From NCBI GenBank assembly GCA_963819845.1, contig CAWFXQ010000014.1, positions 248,001 through 312,000 of the forward strand: a stretch of DNA of 64,000 bases. The letters are read 5' to 3'. The notes beneath the pieces are model-generated. The model searched no databases, was not told the DNA's origin, and worked only from the letters and a program-made list of their open reading frames with translations. Positions within the stretch are counted from its first letter, which is position 1, and each line of letters begins with the position of its first letter. This DNA comes from DATAGF01 sp963819845. Its GTDB lineage: Bacteria; Actinomycetota; Thermoleophilia; Miltoncostaeales; Miltoncostaeaceae. The position numbers and the translations under genes were made by a program. Below are positions 63,007 to 64,000 of the stretch, piece after piece.

Positions 63007-63297
63007 ATGAGACGCCACACGCTCGCCGCCGCGCTCGCCGGCCTCTGCCTGGCGGTCGTGCCCGCCGCCGCCCTCGGCTCCGCGCCGCCCGAGCAGGCGC
63101 CCGCCCCGGCCCCCGCCCCCGCCCCCGAGATCGCGCCGGCCCCCGACGCCCCGGCGGCTCCGCCCGGCCTCCGCGACGACCTGCCCCAGGCGCCCCCGGC
63201 GCCCCCGGGAGAGGTGAGCCCCACCGAGCCGCCCCCGCCCGACGAGTCCCGCCCCGAGGCCCCCCCGGCCCCGCCGGGCGAGGTCAGCCCGGTTTAG
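63007..63297 (+). CDS. Small secreted proline-rich protein
   Basis: A 96-residue protein with a signal peptide (TLAAALAGLCLAVVPAAALGSA) and a mature part made almost wholly of Pro, Ala and acidic residues. APPAPPGEVSP occurs twice, 16 residues apart. It may span or decorate the cell wall. No family is recognised, and low-complexity sequence limits confidence. It is preceded by a gap of about 80 bp containing CATAAT near 62924, a possible -10 box. Confidence 0.6.
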   Translation: MRRHTLAAALAGLCLAVVPAAALGSAPPEQAPAPAPAPAPEIAPAPDAPAAPPGLRDDLPQAPPAPPGEVSPTEPPPPDESRPEAPPAPPGEVSPV

Positions 63298-64000
63298 CTA
63301 AGGGGCGAGCAGGGCCTCCGCCGCGCCGCGGCAGGCGTCGATCACCGGCGAGGCGATCAGCGCCAGGGCGACGACCGCGACCCCGCAGGTCACGGTCGCC
63401 AGCAGCACCGGTCCGGGGACGCGCAGGATCTTGCGCGGCGCGCCCTCTGCCGGCGGCAGCCACGTCACCGTGACGACCCGCAGGTAGTAGCCAAGGCTCA
63501 CCATGCTCCCGACGGCGCCGACGATGGCGAGCCAGGTGAGGTCGGCCTCGACGGCCGAGCCGAACAGCAGGAACTTGCCGACGAAGCCGGCGAGCGGCGG
63601 GAAGCCGGCCAGCGAGAGCATGGCCAGGGTCATGACGACGCCGATCAGGGGCCGCGCCCGCCCGTAGCCGGTCAGGGCCGAGAGCTGGTCGCCGTCCTCG
63701 ACCTCGCGCTCCCGGATGATGATCACGCCGAAGGCCGCCATGGTCATCGCCGTGTAGGCGACCAGGTAGTAGACGACCGCCTCGGCGCCCTGGATCGTCC
63801 CGGCGGCCACGCCGATGAGCAGGTAGCCCGCCTGGGCCACGCTCGAGTAGGCCATCAGCCGCTTCATGTTCGTCTGGACCAGGGCGGCGACGTTGCCGAC
63901 GACGATGCTGGCGACGGCGAGGACCGCGATCGCCGTCTGCCAGTCCGGCTGCAGGTCGGTGAGCGCCCCGGCGAAGATGCGCAGGAAGGCGGCGAAGGCG
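63298..64000 (-). CDS. nuoN: NADH-quinone oxidoreductase subunit N (3' part)
   Basis: The window holds the C-terminal 233 residues; the gene continues past the right edge. VQTNMKRLMAYSSVAQAGYLLIGV is the conserved antiporter-like motif, with the membrane Lys/His region and YYLVAYTAMTMAAFGVI following; GFPPLAGFVGKFLLF is also typical. It is a proton-pumping membrane subunit of respiratory complex I. The rest of the nuo operon should lie to the right, upstream on this strand. Confidence 0.92.
   Translation of the reverse strand, partial: AFAAFLRIFAGALTDLQPDWQTAIAVLAVASIVVGNVAALVQTNMKRLMAYSSVAQAGYLLIGVAAGTIQGAEAVVYYLVAYTAMTMAAFGVIIIREREVEDGDQLSALTGYGRARPLIGVVMTLAMLSLAGFPPLAGFVGKFLLFGSAVEADLTWLAIVGAVGSMVSLGYYLRVVTVTWLPPAEGAPRKILRVPGPVLLATVTCGVAVVALALIASPVIDACRGAAEALLAP

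Overview
The window is a very GC-rich bacterial chromosome segment with dense, mostly overlapping genes. It carries the replication-origin neighbourhood: rpmH-rnpA-yidD-yidC-jag-rsmG-parA-parB on the minus strand, and dnaA-dnaN-recF-DUF721-gyrB-gyrA on the plus strand. DnaA boxes of the TTGTCCACA type, a Ku protein, leaderless-looking promoters (TAnnnT 6-10 nt before the start codon) and the extreme GC content all point to an actinobacterium, probably a deep lineage such as Thermoleophilia. That placement is inference; no 16S rRNA gene is present.

Layout. (1) 1-19.8 kb, plus strand: a surface-polysaccharide locus with a methyltransferase, a FlgD/Ig-like membrane protein, two O-antigen ligase/polymerase proteins, four glycosyltransferase domains (one fused to a polysaccharide deacetylase), two ATP-grasp ligases, an initiating sugar transferase, a Wzz-like protein, two tandem PQQ-type beta-propellers, MurJ and a UDP-glucuronate decarboxylase-like SDR. 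(2) 19.8-25.3 kb: an orphan ABC ATPase, a secreted repeat protein with tatC and tatA, chorismate mutase, a bifunctional nuclease, tRNA-Ile(GAT) and a NarL-type two-component pair. (3) 25.2-40.5 kb: the oriC region, parS inside rsmG, and a GHKL-ATPase/winged-helix gene sitting between oriC and dnaA. (4) 40.5-44.5 kb, minus strand: an NfeD protease-slipin-Ku-galT unit. (5) 44.6-50.7 kb, plus strand: fabZ-fabD-fabG-fabF-phosphatase-accD-accA, with a 164-bp multi-hairpin element between fabD and fabG. (6) 50.7-64 kb: small metabolic genes, ileS, thioredoxin, an L,D-transpeptidase, PolX, trehalose-phosphatase, split TSUP genes, a proline-rich secreted protein and the 3' part of nuoN.

The most unusual signals are: the fabD-fabG inverted-repeat element, whose left arm is complementary to the fabG Shine-Dalgarno; a 15-bp long-range inverted repeat with an internal hairpin at 788-950; the ATPase/wHTH gene at the origin; recurrent leaderless promoters; several genes whose best start is CTG, ATA or ATC; and three single-base frameshifts, each repaired by changing GTTCGAC to GTCGAC. 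The last pattern suggests a systematic consensus error or a mutational hot spot.
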